From contig NZ_AMBZ01000009.1 of the NCBI RefSeq assembly GCF_000293805.1, positions 244,131 to 308,130 of the forward strand: a stretch of DNA of 64,000 bases. The letters run 5' to 3'. Each line of letters begins with the position of its first letter. Positions within the stretch are counted from its first letter, which is position 1. The DNA is from Paenibacillus alvei DSM 29. Lineage in GTDB: Bacteria > Bacillota > Bacilli > Paenibacillales > Paenibacillaceae. Shown here one piece after another: positions 20,630 through 29,653 of this stretch. The translations under genes and the position numbers were made by a program. The notes under the pieces are model-generated. The model was not told where the DNA came from. It searched no databases and was given only the letters and a program-made list of their open reading frames with translations.

Positions 20630-20838
20630 ATTTTATTTTCCGCAGCGCACCTATCTGCCTGCATTCACGAAATATCACAATCAATAAGGCACGTAATATA
20701 TGTTATGTAAACTAATGATGTACTCTTTATATTAGTATAAAATATATCCGTTAAGGGCTATTTTGGATTTTCATCATACAAGAAGCTATACTAGAATAAA
20801 ATGACCTACGGCAATAAATATAGAAGGAGAGTTTTATT

Positions 20839-21798
20839 ATGATAGGGATCGGTATTGAAAATTATGGAGATGAATCGGCGCTTAAAGTGGTTCATGTTCC
20901 GACAGAACCATTAGGATCTAACGACCTACTCATTTCAATAAAAGCTAGTGGGGTAAACCCTGTAGACTGGAAAGTACGGGAAGGACATTTGAAAGAAAGC
21001 TTTCCATATAAATTCCCTCTAATCTTGGGGTGGGATGCGGCAGGTAAAATAGCAGCTTGCGGAACGGATGTAAAAGACTTTCAAGTGGGAGACAATGTTT
21101 TCTTCCGTCCAGAAATGGAGAAACAAGGCACGTACGCGGATGAAATTGTTGTTCCTGCAAATCTTGTTGCTCCAATGCCTCGTGATTTGACGTATGTCGA
21201 AGCAGCATCACTCCCGCTCGTGGGCCTGACGGTATGGCAGGCTCTAGTAGAAGTGGGAAATGTTCAAGCTGGCGATAGCGTTCTTATTTTAGCGGGCAGT
21301 GGTGGAATTGGTTCATTTGCCATTCAATTGGCAAAAGCGCTTGGGGCTCATGTGACAACGACAACAAGCGCTAAAAACATTGATTTTGTAAAAGAATTAG
21401 GCGCAGATAAAGTGATTGCATACGATCAGGAAAGCATTCGAGATTCAGAAATAGAATTTGATTTTATGCTCGATACACTCGGGGGTTCTTCATTCGAGGA
21501 AGCATTAACCTGTATGAAGCTTCAATCAACGGTGGCTACAATATTCGGCGGGCCCAATGAAGTTCGGCCTGATTCCACGAAAAAAATAGAGGTGGAGCGT
21601 CAACTGAACGTTGAATATGTGTTCACGCGTCCGGATGGGGAAAACATGAATCATATTCGAGAACTGGTCGAATTTCAAAAAGTTAGACCGATTATAGGGG
21701 AAGTCTATCCCATGACGGTCGATGGAGTAAGAAGAGCTCATCTTTCCAATCAAACAGGCCGCACACGAGGTAAGATCGTTCTAAGCAGAGAAGATTGA
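20839..21798 (+). CDS. NAD(P)H-dependent medium-chain oxidoreductase (quinone oxidoreductase-like)
   Basis: A 319-residue MDR-superfamily protein. The N-terminal GroES-like domain lacks the zinc-ligand Cys pattern of alcohol dehydrogenases. The nucleotide site is AGSGGIGSFAIQLAKALGA near residue 154. The fold matches QOR/zeta-crystallin-type NADP oxidoreductases; the physiological substrate is unknown. AGAAGGAG precedes ATG, and it is a single gene with its own terminator. Confidence 0.9.
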   Translation: MIGIGIENYGDESALKVVHVPTEPLGSNDLLISIKASGVNPVDWKVREGHLKESFPYKFPLILGWDAAGKIAACGTDVKDFQVGDNVFFRPEMEKQGTYADEIVVPANLVAPMPRDLTYVEAASLPLVGLTVWQALVEVGNVQAGDSVLILAGSGGIGSFAIQLAKALGAHVTTTTSAKNIDFVKELGADKVIAYDQESIRDSEIEFDFMLDTLGGSSFEEALTCMKLQSTVATIFGGPNEVRPDSTKKIEVERQLNVEYVFTRPDGENMNHIRELVEFQKVRPIIGEVYPMTVDGVRRAHLSNQTGRTRGKIVLSRED

Positions 21799-21818
21799 AC
21801 TTATAAATTGCGCAAACT

Positions 21819-21861
21819 AAAAACCAGCTACTATCATGACAAGATAATAGCTGGTTTTTTG
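21819..21861 (+). terminator. Rho-independent terminator of the oxidoreductase gene
   Basis: AAACCAGCTA...TAGCTGGTTTTTT: a GC-capped stem followed by six T. The A run on the left also allows function on the other strand. Confidence 0.8.
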
Positions 21862-21897
21862 TCGCGGTTCAAAATAAGGCAACCACATTAAGTTATA

Positions 21898-21950
21898 AGA
21901 AAAATAGCCCGAGCAACGAGATCCTTCAAGGATTTGTATGCTCGGACTAT
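21898..21950 (-). terminator. Terminator of the ABC exporter operon
   Basis: On the minus strand CCGAGCA pairs with TGCTCGG around an inner ATCCTTGAAGGAT hairpin, followed by GCTATTTTTC. It lies just past the stop of the second exporter gene. Confidence 0.7.
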
Positions 21951-21954
21951 CGTG

Positions 21955-23829
21955 TTAAATTGCTTCTGGTGTTGTCGCCTCAAATTGACTATTATAAAGA
22001 TCAGCATAGAAGCCTTTTTGTTTAAGCAGCTCATCATGAGTACCTTGCTCAAGCACAGTACCTTTGTTCATAACGAGAATAAGGTCTGCATTTCGGATCG
22101 TCGACAAACGATGGGCAATCACGAAGCTCGTTCTCCCCTTCATCAGTTCGTTCATCGCTTTTTGGATTTGAACTTCAGTACGAGTATCGACGCTGCTTGT
22201 TGCTTCATCCAATATGAGAATGGATGGGTTCGCAAGAATCGCGCGAGCTATCGTGAGAAGCTGCTTCTGGCCTTGCGAGATGTTGGATGCTTCTTCGTTC
22301 AAAACCGTATCATAGCCCTTTGGAAGCGTCCGGATAAAGTGATCGGCGTGTGCAGCCTTGGCCGCCCGTATGATTTCTGCCTCCGAAGCCCCTTTTCGAC
22401 CATACGCAATATTATCGCGTATAGTGCCATTGAAAAGCCAAGTATCTTGAAGCACCATGCCGAACATCGACCGCAGGCGGCTGCGTTCCATGTCGGTTAT
22501 ATCCACGCCATCGATCTTGATGGCACCGCCATTGATTTCATAGAAACGCATCAATAAATTAATGAGTGTCGTCTTGCCAGCGCCTGTTGGGCCTACAATC
22601 GCAATCATCTGACCTGGCTTCACGTGAATATTCATGTCAGTAATAAGCAGTTCATCTTCTTTATAACCAAATTGTACATGTTCGAAGTCCACTTGTCCGA
22701 CTGGATGTGCAATTTCGAGTGGCTTCGCTGCTTCTGGAACCTCTTCTACCTCATCAAGCACTTCGAACACCCGCTCGGCCGACGCAATCGTCGATTGAAT
22801 GACGTTTGCAATGTTGGCTGTTTGCGCAATTGGTTGCGTGAATTGTCGTGCGTATTGAATGAATGCTTGAATATCACCGATTTCAATGGATTTCTTTGTA
22901 ACGAGCAATCCGCCAACCACACAAATCAGCACATAGCCGATATTTCCGATGAAGTTCATGAGCGGCATAATCATACCCGAAATGAATTGTGCCTTCCAAC
23001 CTGATTCGTACAAGCGTTCATTAACCTCGTTAAATTCTTCGAGCGACTTCTCTTCATGACCAAAAGCTTTCACAATATTATGGCCCGTATACATTTCTTC
23101 CACATGACCGTTCAGCTCACCAAGTGATTTTTGCTGACTCATAAAATGCTTCTGAGATCTTGAGGCAACCATTTTAATGACGATCGCACTCAGCGGCAAT
23201 GTAAGCATACAGATAAGGGTTAACAGCGGGCTAATGGTTAACATCATCACGATTACACCAATAATCGTAATAATCGAAGTAATTAACTGCGTTAAACTTT
23301 GCTGCAGCGTTGTACTGATATTATCAACATCATTCGTAACTCTGCTTAATATCTCACCGTGTGTTCGAGCATCAAAGTATTTGAGAGGCAAACGGTTCAG
23401 CTTATCATTGACTTGCTTCCGCATATCAAATACGATTTTCTGCGCTACGCCTGCCATTACATATTGTTGAATATAACTGAAGAATGCACTGAACAAGTAG
23501 AGGCCAACGAGCAACAGCAGGATATTGTTAATAAAGTCAAAGTCCATGACGGCTGGGAGCCCGTTGAATTTCGCCATTGTAAATTCAAACAGCTTAGTTG
23601 TTGCTTTACCCATAATTTTAGGACTGACAATCGAGAAAATGGTGCTGCAAATTGCCATTACAAATATGATAATCAGCTTCGTTCGGCTAGGTTTTAAATA
23701 ACCGAGCAGCCGTTTTAATGTGCCTTTAAAATCCTTAGCCTTATCGCCAGGCATCATCATACCTGGACCCATAGGACCACCGCCGCCATGCTTGCGGCCT
23801 GCTTGTGCTGATTTGTTTCGCTCACTCAT
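21955..23829 (-). CDS. ABC exporter half-transporter, consensus-site subunit
   Basis: A 624-residue fusion of six membrane segments and a nucleotide-binding domain. Walker A is GPTGAGKTTL, Walker B ILILDEATSSVD with the catalytic Glu, and the switch His is present in IAHRLST. Its signature motif is the unusual ISQGQ instead of LSGGQ. The adjacent upstream ABC gene overlaps it by four bases (ATGA). Together they match BmrCD/TM287-288-type heterodimers, where the deviant signature of one subunit faces the weak site of the other. A role in drug or peptide export is inferred from the MarR regulator. Confidence 0.92.
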   Translation of the reverse strand: MSERNKSAQAGRKHGGGGPMGPGMMMPGDKAKDFKGTLKRLLGYLKPSRTKLIIIFVMAICSTIFSIVSPKIMGKATTKLFEFTMAKFNGLPAVMDFDFINNILLLLVGLYLFSAFFSYIQQYVMAGVAQKIVFDMRKQVNDKLNRLPLKYFDARTHGEILSRVTNDVDNISTTLQQSLTQLITSIITIIGVIVMMLTISPLLTLICMLTLPLSAIVIKMVASRSQKHFMSQQKSLGELNGHVEEMYTGHNIVKAFGHEEKSLEEFNEVNERLYESGWKAQFISGMIMPLMNFIGNIGYVLICVVGGLLVTKKSIEIGDIQAFIQYARQFTQPIAQTANIANVIQSTIASAERVFEVLDEVEEVPEAAKPLEIAHPVGQVDFEHVQFGYKEDELLITDMNIHVKPGQMIAIVGPTGAGKTTLINLLMRFYEINGGAIKIDGVDITDMERSRLRSMFGMVLQDTWLFNGTIRDNIAYGRKGASEAEIIRAAKAAHADHFIRTLPKGYDTVLNEEASNISQGQKQLLTIARAILANPSILILDEATSSVDTRTEVQIQKAMNELMKGRTSFVIAHRLSTIRNADLILVMNKGTVLEQGTHDELLKQKGFYADLYNSQFEATTPEAI

Positions 23830-25553
23830 GCGATCTCCTCCTCTGACAGCTGTGAGGATACAATCTCACGGTATACTTCGCTGGATTCCAACAGTTCTTG
23901 ATGTGTGCCGATATCTGCGATTCGTCCTTCCTCCAGCACAATGATTCGATCTGCGTTCTTTACCGTACTTACACGCTGGGCAACGATAATGACGGTAGCT
24001 GTCGTTGTTTCACTCTTCAATGCAGCCCGCAGCTTGGCATCCGTCTTAAAGTCCAATGCTGAGAAGCTGTCATCGAAGATATAAATCTCCGGCTTACGGA
24101 TTAATGCGCGCGCAATGGATAAGCGCTGCTTCTGGCCGCCTGATACGTTTGTTCCCCCTTGGGAAATCGGTGATTCATACCCATCAGGCATTGCTGCAAT
24201 GAAGTCAGCAGCTTGAGCAACCTCTGCTGCATGCTGAATCTCTTTAACAGTAGCATCTTGCTTGCCATAACGGATATTATCTGTAATCGTGCCTGAGAAT
24301 AGTACAGCCTTCTGCGGCACATAACCAATTTTCTCGCGCAAGTCCTCTTGCGACAGCTCTCTAATGTCTATTCCATCAATAAGAACTCGACCGCTGTCTA
24401 CATCGTAAAAGCGTGGAATCAGATTCAGCAGTGTTGATTTTCCGGAACCTGTACCGCCAATAATCGCCGTTGTCTCTCCAGGACGTGCGCTGAAAGAAAT
24501 ATTGGATAAAGCCGGATTCTCTGCACCCGGATAACTGAACGTCACGCGATCAAACTCAATATAGCCGCGAAGTCCTTCTGCTTTCTTGACATGCTCTTGA
24601 TCGCGAATGACAGGCTCCATGTCAAGAACTTCGTTAATTCGAGTGGCTGATGCAGAGGCGCGCGGTATCATAACAAAGATGATCGATACCATGACAAGGG
24701 AGAACATAATTTGAGCCGCATACTGAATGAATGCCATCAAATCGCCGACCTGCATGCTGCCTGCATGGATTCGATCTGTACCGAACCATATAATCGCAAG
24801 CGTCGAAAAGTTAAAGGCAAGCATAATGACAGGCATCAGTGATGCCATAATGCGGTTCACCTTGACCGCAGTTTGCGTCAGGTCTGTATTGGCTTCATTG
24901 AAACGATCCTTTTCGTGCTCCGTCCGATTAAATGAACGAATAACCCGAATGCCAATCAAGCTTTCACGCAGCACTTGGTTCAGCTTATCGAGCTTCTTCT
25001 GCTGTGCCTTAAAGAGCGGTATCCCTTTACTGGCTACTAAATAGATTGCTAGGGCCAAGATTGGAATGACAACGGCCAGCACCAACGTAAGCTTGGCATC
25101 CTTATTAACGGCCATAATAATTCCCCCGATGCACATCATCGGAGCGCTGATCATCATGCGCAGAATCATGACAAGCACCTGCTGTACTTGTGTAATGTCA
25201 TTGGTTGTGCGTGTAATAAGCGAAGCTGTACCTATGTTGTCAAATTCTTGCAAGGAAAAATGCTGGACATGGTTAAATACCTTTCCGCGCATCAATTTCC
25301 CATAGCCCATAGCAACCTTGGCCGATAAGTAACTGCTCACGATTGCACAGATTGTGCCTCCGATAGCTACTGCCAGCATGAGGCCTCCAATTTTCCAAAT
25401 GTACGGGACATCCCCCTTCGAAATCCCGAAATTCACTATATCAGACATAAGCGTCGGCAAATACAGCTCCGACAGCGATTGTATGAAGACAAGCGCTAAT
25501 ACAATGCCAATTGGGACTCGGTATGGTTTCAAATACCGAAATAATTTCATCAT
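23826..25553 (-). CDS. ABC exporter half-transporter, degenerate-site subunit
   Basis: A 575-residue membrane-plus-ATPase protein. Walker A GGTGSGKSTL and signature VSGGQ are normal. After Walker B the catalytic Glu is replaced by Asp (IYIFDDSFSALD) and the switch His by Gln (IVAQRVST). This is exactly the non-catalytic site expected of one partner in heterodimeric exporters. It follows the marR gene by 31 bases and is translationally coupled to the second subunit. Confidence 0.92.
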   Translation of the reverse strand: MMKLFRYLKPYRVPIGIVLALVFIQSLSELYLPTLMSDIVNFGISKGDVPYIWKIGGLMLAVAIGGTICAIVSSYLSAKVAMGYGKLMRGKVFNHVQHFSLQEFDNIGTASLITRTTNDITQVQQVLVMILRMMISAPMMCIGGIIMAVNKDAKLTLVLAVVIPILALAIYLVASKGIPLFKAQQKKLDKLNQVLRESLIGIRVIRSFNRTEHEKDRFNEANTDLTQTAVKVNRIMASLMPVIMLAFNFSTLAIIWFGTDRIHAGSMQVGDLMAFIQYAAQIMFSLVMVSIIFVMIPRASASATRINEVLDMEPVIRDQEHVKKAEGLRGYIEFDRVTFSYPGAENPALSNISFSARPGETTAIIGGTGSGKSTLLNLIPRFYDVDSGRVLIDGIDIRELSQEDLREKIGYVPQKAVLFSGTITDNIRYGKQDATVKEIQHAAEVAQAADFIAAMPDGYESPISQGGTNVSGGQKQRLSIARALIRKPEIYIFDDSFSALDFKTDAKLRAALKSETTTATVIIVAQRVSTVKNADRIIVLEEGRIADIGTHQELLESSEVYREIVSSQLSEEEIA

Positions 25554-25584
25554 GCTTCCTCAACTCCATCTCCATCGTGTGACT

Positions 25585-26043
25585 CTATTTTTCTCTTTCT
25601 TGGCTGCGCATTTCGTAATATTCATATACTTTCTTCAATAAATCCGCAAGATGAAGGCTTTCCTCCTCACCTAGATGCTTAATCAAGCCATTAATCTGTT
25701 CCTCGAATTGTTTCTGACCTTCTTCTGTCGTCTTGTAACCTTCTTCGGTCAGTTTTACTCGAACCGCGCGCCTGTCTGCCTTATCCATAAACCTTTCGAC
25801 AAGACCTTTTTTCTCTAGCATGTTCAATGTTTGCGTTACCGTAGGTGAGGTAAGCCGTAAATGACTGCCGATATCGGACACCCGCATTGCAGGCTCCCCT
25901 TCTTGAGCATGGCGCTTGATGCAGAACAGCATCATCATTTCACTGCGCTTCTTGCCAGCGTTCATTCGCTGATTCCATTCTGCCTTATTGAATCGCATAA
26001 ACGATTGGACAAGCTTATAAGCCGTCGTATCTGGATCAAACAT
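25585..26043 (-). CDS. MarR-family transcriptional regulator
   Basis: A 152-residue winged-helix protein with a DNA-recognition helix (LTSPTVTQTLNMLEKKGLV) and the DRR wing (MDKADRRAVRVKLTEEG). As first gene of the operon it probably represses the two ABC exporter genes until a ligand binds. A TTAGAT-C-ATCTAA palindrome lies 53 bases upstream. Confidence 0.92.
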   Translation of the reverse strand: MFDPDTTAYKLVQSFMRFNKAEWNQRMNAGKKRSEMMMLFCIKRHAQEGEPAMRVSDIGSHLRLTSPTVTQTLNMLEKKGLVERFMDKADRRAVRVKLTEEGYKTTEEGQKQFEEQINGLIKHLGEEESLHLADLLKKVYEYYEMRSQEREK

Positions 26044-26095
26044 TTCCGCATCACCTCATCGTTTCTAGAACATATGTCCAAGTCTCGTCTCTATA

Positions 26096-26108
26096 TTAGA
26101 TCATCTAA
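26096..26108. promoter_or_regulatory. Candidate MarR operator
   Basis: Perfect 13-base palindrome TTAGATCATCTAA in the AT-rich promoter region before the marR gene. A related TAATTAGGTTA element lies just beyond. Size and position fit MarR operators; binding is inferred. Confidence 0.45.
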
Positions 26109-26230
26109 CTATTAGGCATTCAAATAATTAGGTTATCTATCTATTTATTTTACCATTGAATTATATACCTCTAAAATATCTGTGTCAAATTGATCTCACC
26201 CTGTCTTTATAAGTATTCTGTCAGCAGAAA

Positions 26231-26271
26231 ATGCAAAAAAAGACAACTACGTCCAGAACGAAGTTGTCTAA
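26231..26271 (-). terminator. Terminator of the CPBP protease gene
   Basis: On the minus strand AGACAACTTCGT...ACGTAGTTGTCT is followed by TTTTTTT. It lies 30 bases past the CPBP stop codon. Confidence 0.85.
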
Positions 26272-26298
26272 TGATTGCAGGATTATGGTAACCATCAT

Positions 26299-27000
26299 TT
26301 ACCCAGTCACCGTTAATAGAACACCAATCGTATTCGTAAAGCTATGGACAAGGATAGCGGGCACAACAGAACCCGTTCGTTCGTAAGCCCAAGCGAAAAT
26401 GACTCCGCCAATGAAATTAACGGGCATAGCATTGGTCGTTGGGTAGTGCGCTGCTGTAAAGATCAACGCGCTAATAAGGATTGCTCCCCCCATTCCAACA
26501 CGTGTCCGAAGCCAACGATAGATGAAGCCGCGATAAAAGATTTCCTCATATACAGGCGAAATAATCCCTGCCGATACAATACCAAGGAATAACGTAAATA
26601 ATGTGACATTTTGCTTGAGACTCTCCGTTTTGCTGTTTTCCACCGTATTCCCAAGCAGGCTGGTTAGATAAACTGCAGCCAAGCTGAATATGATAAGTAA
26701 CAAGATCCAGCCTATGATTTTCCACCAAACTCTAGCAGGAAATGCTCTAACACCTACATCTACCCAAGACAGAGACTTTGGTCGCAAAGCAATAAAATAG
26801 GTACCCAGTATTAATGTAATCGCAATGGTGAGACCCGTTAGCGTCCCGGCATATAGCGTATTATCAAACCATTCGACGTACAACTGCTGAAGCGGATATT
26901 TAATCACAACAATTACAAATACGAATTCAAGTGCCAGTAAAGCTAGCATTTCGCGCCAAGTCCAAGGATCACTTTTCTTCCACATCTCTGTTATCTTCAA
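26299..27000 (-). CDS. CPBP-family intramembrane glutamic protease
   Basis: A 233-residue membrane protein with about seven hydrophobic segments. The family motifs are present: EEIFYRGF (EExxxR) near residue 152, FTAAH near 187 and a final HSFTNT. CPBP (Abi) proteases are related to CAAX prenyl proteases and in bacteria are often tied to bacteriocin immunity or stress; the substrate here is unknown. The start is TTG behind GAGGG. It is divergent from a MerR regulator and carries a classical 19-base-spacer MerR promoter. Confidence 0.9.
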   Translation of the reverse strand: MKITEMWKKSDPWTWREMLALLALEFVFVIVVIKYPLQQLYVEWFDNTLYAGTLTGLTIAITLILGTYFIALRPKSLSWVDVGVRAFPARVWWKIIGWILLLIIFSLAAVYLTSLLGNTVENSKTESLKQNVTLFTLFLGIVSAGIISPVYEEIFYRGFIYRWLRTRVGMGGAILISALIFTAAHYPTTNAMPVNFIGGVIFAWAYERTGSVVPAILVHSFTNTIGVLLTVTG

Positions 27001-27033
27001 ACTTCATCCCTCAATCCTCTGTGTTATAATCCA

Positions 27034-27064
27034 ACTATATTAGGTGACGTTACGTAACCTGCAA
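27034..27064 (-). promoter_or_regulatory. MerR-type promoter of the CPBP gene with operator in the spacer
   Basis: On the minus strand -35 TTGCAG (27059-27064) and -10 TATAGT (27034-27039) are 19 bases apart, the over-long spacing typical of MerR-activated promoters. The spacer region holds the near-perfect dyad AGGTGACGTTACGTAACCT (27042-27060). Confidence 0.85.
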
Positions 27065-27087
27065 GCACTTTTTTCAGGAGGACTGAC

Positions 27088-27834
27088 ATGAATCGTTGGA
27101 CAACAGGACAGGTTTCGAAGATGAGAAATGTATCCGTACGAACATTGCGTTATTATGATGACATTGGTCTGCTTACGCCGAGTCAAAAGGAAGACAACGG
27201 TCGACGCTACTATTCGGAGACAGATTTATTTACACTTGAGAAGATCACGCTTTTGAAGTCATTGTCGCTTCCGCTGGAGGATATTCAGCAATTGATAGAC
27301 AAGCTCTCTTACCGCCATATCTTAACTGCACATTATAACCTTCTTCAGGAGCAGTTAACATCGCTGCAGACGAGCATTTCCAATACAGCCACTCTCATAC
27401 ATATGATTGATATAGAAGGAGATCTTTCTTGGGAGAAGGTATCGAATCTTGTGCAAAACGCGCCTGCAAATTCGAAGCAGTGGATGGATTATTTCGAAGA
27501 GGAAGAAAGCGAATTATTGCGCCGTACACTACCTAATCTCGGCAACAGCGACCCGTTAACTCAACAGTATGCGTCCTTGCTGCGGCGGATTGAATGGTGC
27601 ATCCAACAGTCTATCCTGCCAGAATCCGATGAAGGCTATAAAATTGCAAACGAGATGCATGAGCTGTCGATGATCACATTTGATGGTGATGAGGAGTTAA
27701 TCGAAAAGTTCTGGGAAGTAAGGAAACGTCCAGTCAGTGAGACGGGGTTATTTCCGATATCCGACGAGGTATTGGAGTTTGTAGAAAGAAGCACAGCGTA
27801 TGCCCTGGAGCAAGAAAAAGCAGAGATAAAATAA
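27088..27834 (+). CDS. MerR-family transcriptional activator
   Basis: A 248-residue regulator. The N-terminus WTTGQVSKMRNVSVRTLRYY is a typical MerR helix-turn-helix, followed by DIGLLTP and a coiled-coil dimer helix. The C-terminal 150 residues do not show a Cys metal site and look like an effector domain of unknown ligand. It is divergent from the CPBP gene and should twist the 19-base-spacer promoter there into an active form. AGGAGG lies before the ATG. Confidence 0.92.
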   Translation: MNRWTTGQVSKMRNVSVRTLRYYDDIGLLTPSQKEDNGRRYYSETDLFTLEKITLLKSLSLPLEDIQQLIDKLSYRHILTAHYNLLQEQLTSLQTSISNTATLIHMIDIEGDLSWEKVSNLVQNAPANSKQWMDYFEEEESELLRRTLPNLGNSDPLTQQYASLLRRIEWCIQQSILPESDEGYKIANEMHELSMITFDGDEELIEKFWEVRKRPVSETGLFPISDEVLEFVERSTAYALEQEKAEIK

Positions 27835-27850
27835 TATAGGAAATCTACGC

Positions 27851-27888
27851 CAGCTGCATGCCGTGTTACGGAGGTTAAGCTGGTTTTT
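27851..27888 (+). terminator. Terminator of the merR gene
   Basis: CCAGCT...AGCTGG followed by TTTTTT, with a 22-base loop. Confidence 0.65.
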
Positions 27889-27995
27889 TGCTGTGATCTT
27901 ATGTATTTCTGCTTCTGATGGGTACTTCCATTATGGATTACATGATTCCCATTCCTTTCTTGTAGTCATTTATCGTATAAAAATCGCAAAATCGA

Positions 27996-28630
27996 TTATC
28001 GGATTATGAGTCTATTTGGTTCGATTGGCTTGCTTAACCAGTGCTCATCGGTTTGCACATGATTGCGACGGACAAACTTTGCCACGCTGTCCTTGAATGC
28101 ATCATATTGAAATGCTGACGTAAGCCGGACAACATAGCCCTCCTGTTCCCCACCGCAGCGCGATTGCATCGTATAGCATTTTTTAGCAGCCTCTTCATCC
28201 CATACTCCCCGATACAGCACCGGAACGACAGCAAGCTGAAGCTTATCAGCCCATTCGAGAGTATCATCCCACGATAGGCATATGTTCTGCTCATTCCATA
28301 CGGAGAACAGCAAGAAATAACTCGGCAAATCCGTATAGTATAGCGAATGCTTCGCGTACACATTTTCACCGCACAATCGATAGCCTTCCGGGATCAGATA
28401 TTGAATTCCACCATGCAGCATTTTAACAATGTGCCGAGACGGATGATCCTTACTGTCCAGTGAACGAGCATGGATACCATTCGTATACATCGTCGTATTC
28501 TCCCCATCCATCTTTTCTGTAACGACAACCTCGCGCCCGATAAAATGATTCGTATTCCGCAATATTTTATCGTCATTCGTATAGCTTCTCGACCATGGAA
28601 GGTGCATCGTTTTGGATATTTGATTTTCAC
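27996..28630 (-). CDS. RNA ligase family protein (5' frameshift)
   Basis: An ATP-dependent nucleotidyltransferase of the RNA ligase fold. Motif I EKMDGENT carries the Lys that would take AMP; motif III is YFLLFSVWN, motif IV EGYVVR and motif V VAKFVR. It is small (about 210 residues) and without a C-terminal accessory domain. The uninterrupted frame starts only at an ATG at 28607 with no ribosome site. A GTG at 28630, eight bases behind AGGAGG, encodes VKIKYPK and runs into HLPWSRSYTNDDK if one base is added to the T4 run at 28610-28613, matching how family members begin. It lies 13 bases after a kinase-HD gene and is probably co-translated with it. Together with that gene it suggests end-healing and sealing of broken RNA. 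Confidence 0.85.
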
Positions 28631-28643
28631 TTCGGTCACCTCC

Positions 28644-29603
28644 TTATTTCGCGAAAGTGTCGGCTTCCGCAAAAAAATACAATTGGGCCAGCATTTCCTC
28701 GCCTAGCAAATGATAAATATGGGATGCTCCGGCATCCCCGCCATGCAGGATCTCCATATGGAAGCTGACTAAATTAACGACCTGCAGGATAAGCTCCTCT
28801 TCGTACCCCATTTGCTTCAAAACATGGCACGCGATCACGGCAGATACATGTTCATGTCCATAATAAGAGTAGTATCCCCGGCTTTGCTTCCACACCTTGC
28901 AGAATGGCTTACCTGCATCATGAAACAGTGCTGCAAGCTGCATAGCCAGCATGTTGTCCCCTTCATAACATACACGCACATATTCAAGCACCGCATAGGT
29001 ATGCTCAGACAGTGTTTTCGAATGATGCGGGTTCTGCTGGTCATACCCTACCATCAATTGAAAATGTGGGGATTTGGACAAGTATGCAAACATCTCGTCA
29101 TGATCAGAATTGTCAGCCAGCAGCTGTTCCAGCTCCGACCGCGCAAGCAAAACTTCAGATGGTGCATGCACAATATGAATCTGTTGGAAGCCTTCGCCAA
29201 TAACCGGAAACTCAAAATGCTTGGCAAACTTGGACAAAACAGCTTCGTCGATTTTGCGCTTTCTTGATTGTGCCCGCTGGATAGCGATATCATAGGGCGT
29301 GCTGCACACATGGCATTCAACCGGAAACTCCTTGAACCGCTTCAGAAACTTCAGTCTGCGGTCGCGGTTAACATTGGTTGCGTCAAACACAACATTGCGT
29401 CCTGAAGCCAATGCCTGCTCGATTTGGGCAAACGCTTCATCAAATACGAAATACGTATTTTTTTGCTTCGCCTCGTCTCCAAACAGCCTCTGACGAATGG
29501 AATCGGTTGCTACATGAATAGCCTTGTGCTGCTTGCAAAGCTCCTTGGCGTAGTGGCTTTTCCCGCTGCCCGGTATGCCAGCCAGCATGTGAATCGAACT
29601 CAT
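28644..29603 (-). CDS. P-loop kinase-HD domain protein (polynucleotide end-healing type)
   Basis: About 320 residues from the ATG at 29603, which has AGGAGGTGAG upstream; the frame extends further 5' without a ribosome site. Residues 1-150 are an AAA_33-type kinase with Walker A GIPGSGKS and VVFDATNVNRDRR, as in polynucleotide 5'-kinases. Residues 190-310 form an HD domain with HTYAVLEYV, LFHDAGKP and HEHVSAV metal ligands. Kinase plus HD phosphohydrolase is known from HD-Pnk end-healing enzymes, although the order is reversed here relative to Runella HD-Pnk as I recall it. It sits between a DNA glycosylase and an RNA ligase, so healing of RNA or DNA ends is the likely job; enzymatic activity is inferred. 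Confidence 0.88.
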   Translation of the reverse strand: MSSIHMLAGIPGSGKSHYAKELCKQHKAIHVATDSIRQRLFGDEAKQKNTYFVFDEAFAQIEQALASGRNVVFDATNVNRDRRLKFLKRFKEFPVECHVCSTPYDIAIQRAQSRKRKIDEAVLSKFAKHFEFPVIGEGFQQIHIVHAPSEVLLARSELEQLLADNSDHDEMFAYLSKSPHFQLMVGYDQQNPHHSKTLSEHTYAVLEYVRVCYEGDNMLAMQLAALFHDAGKPFCKVWKQSRGYYSYYGHEHVSAVIACHVLKQMGYEEELILQVVNLVSFHMEILHGGDAGASHIYHLLGEEMLAQLYFFAEADTFAK

Positions 29604-29653
29604 CGATTTCTCACCTCCTTTCAAGCCGAAAACATAACAGCTGTACGCAGAGT

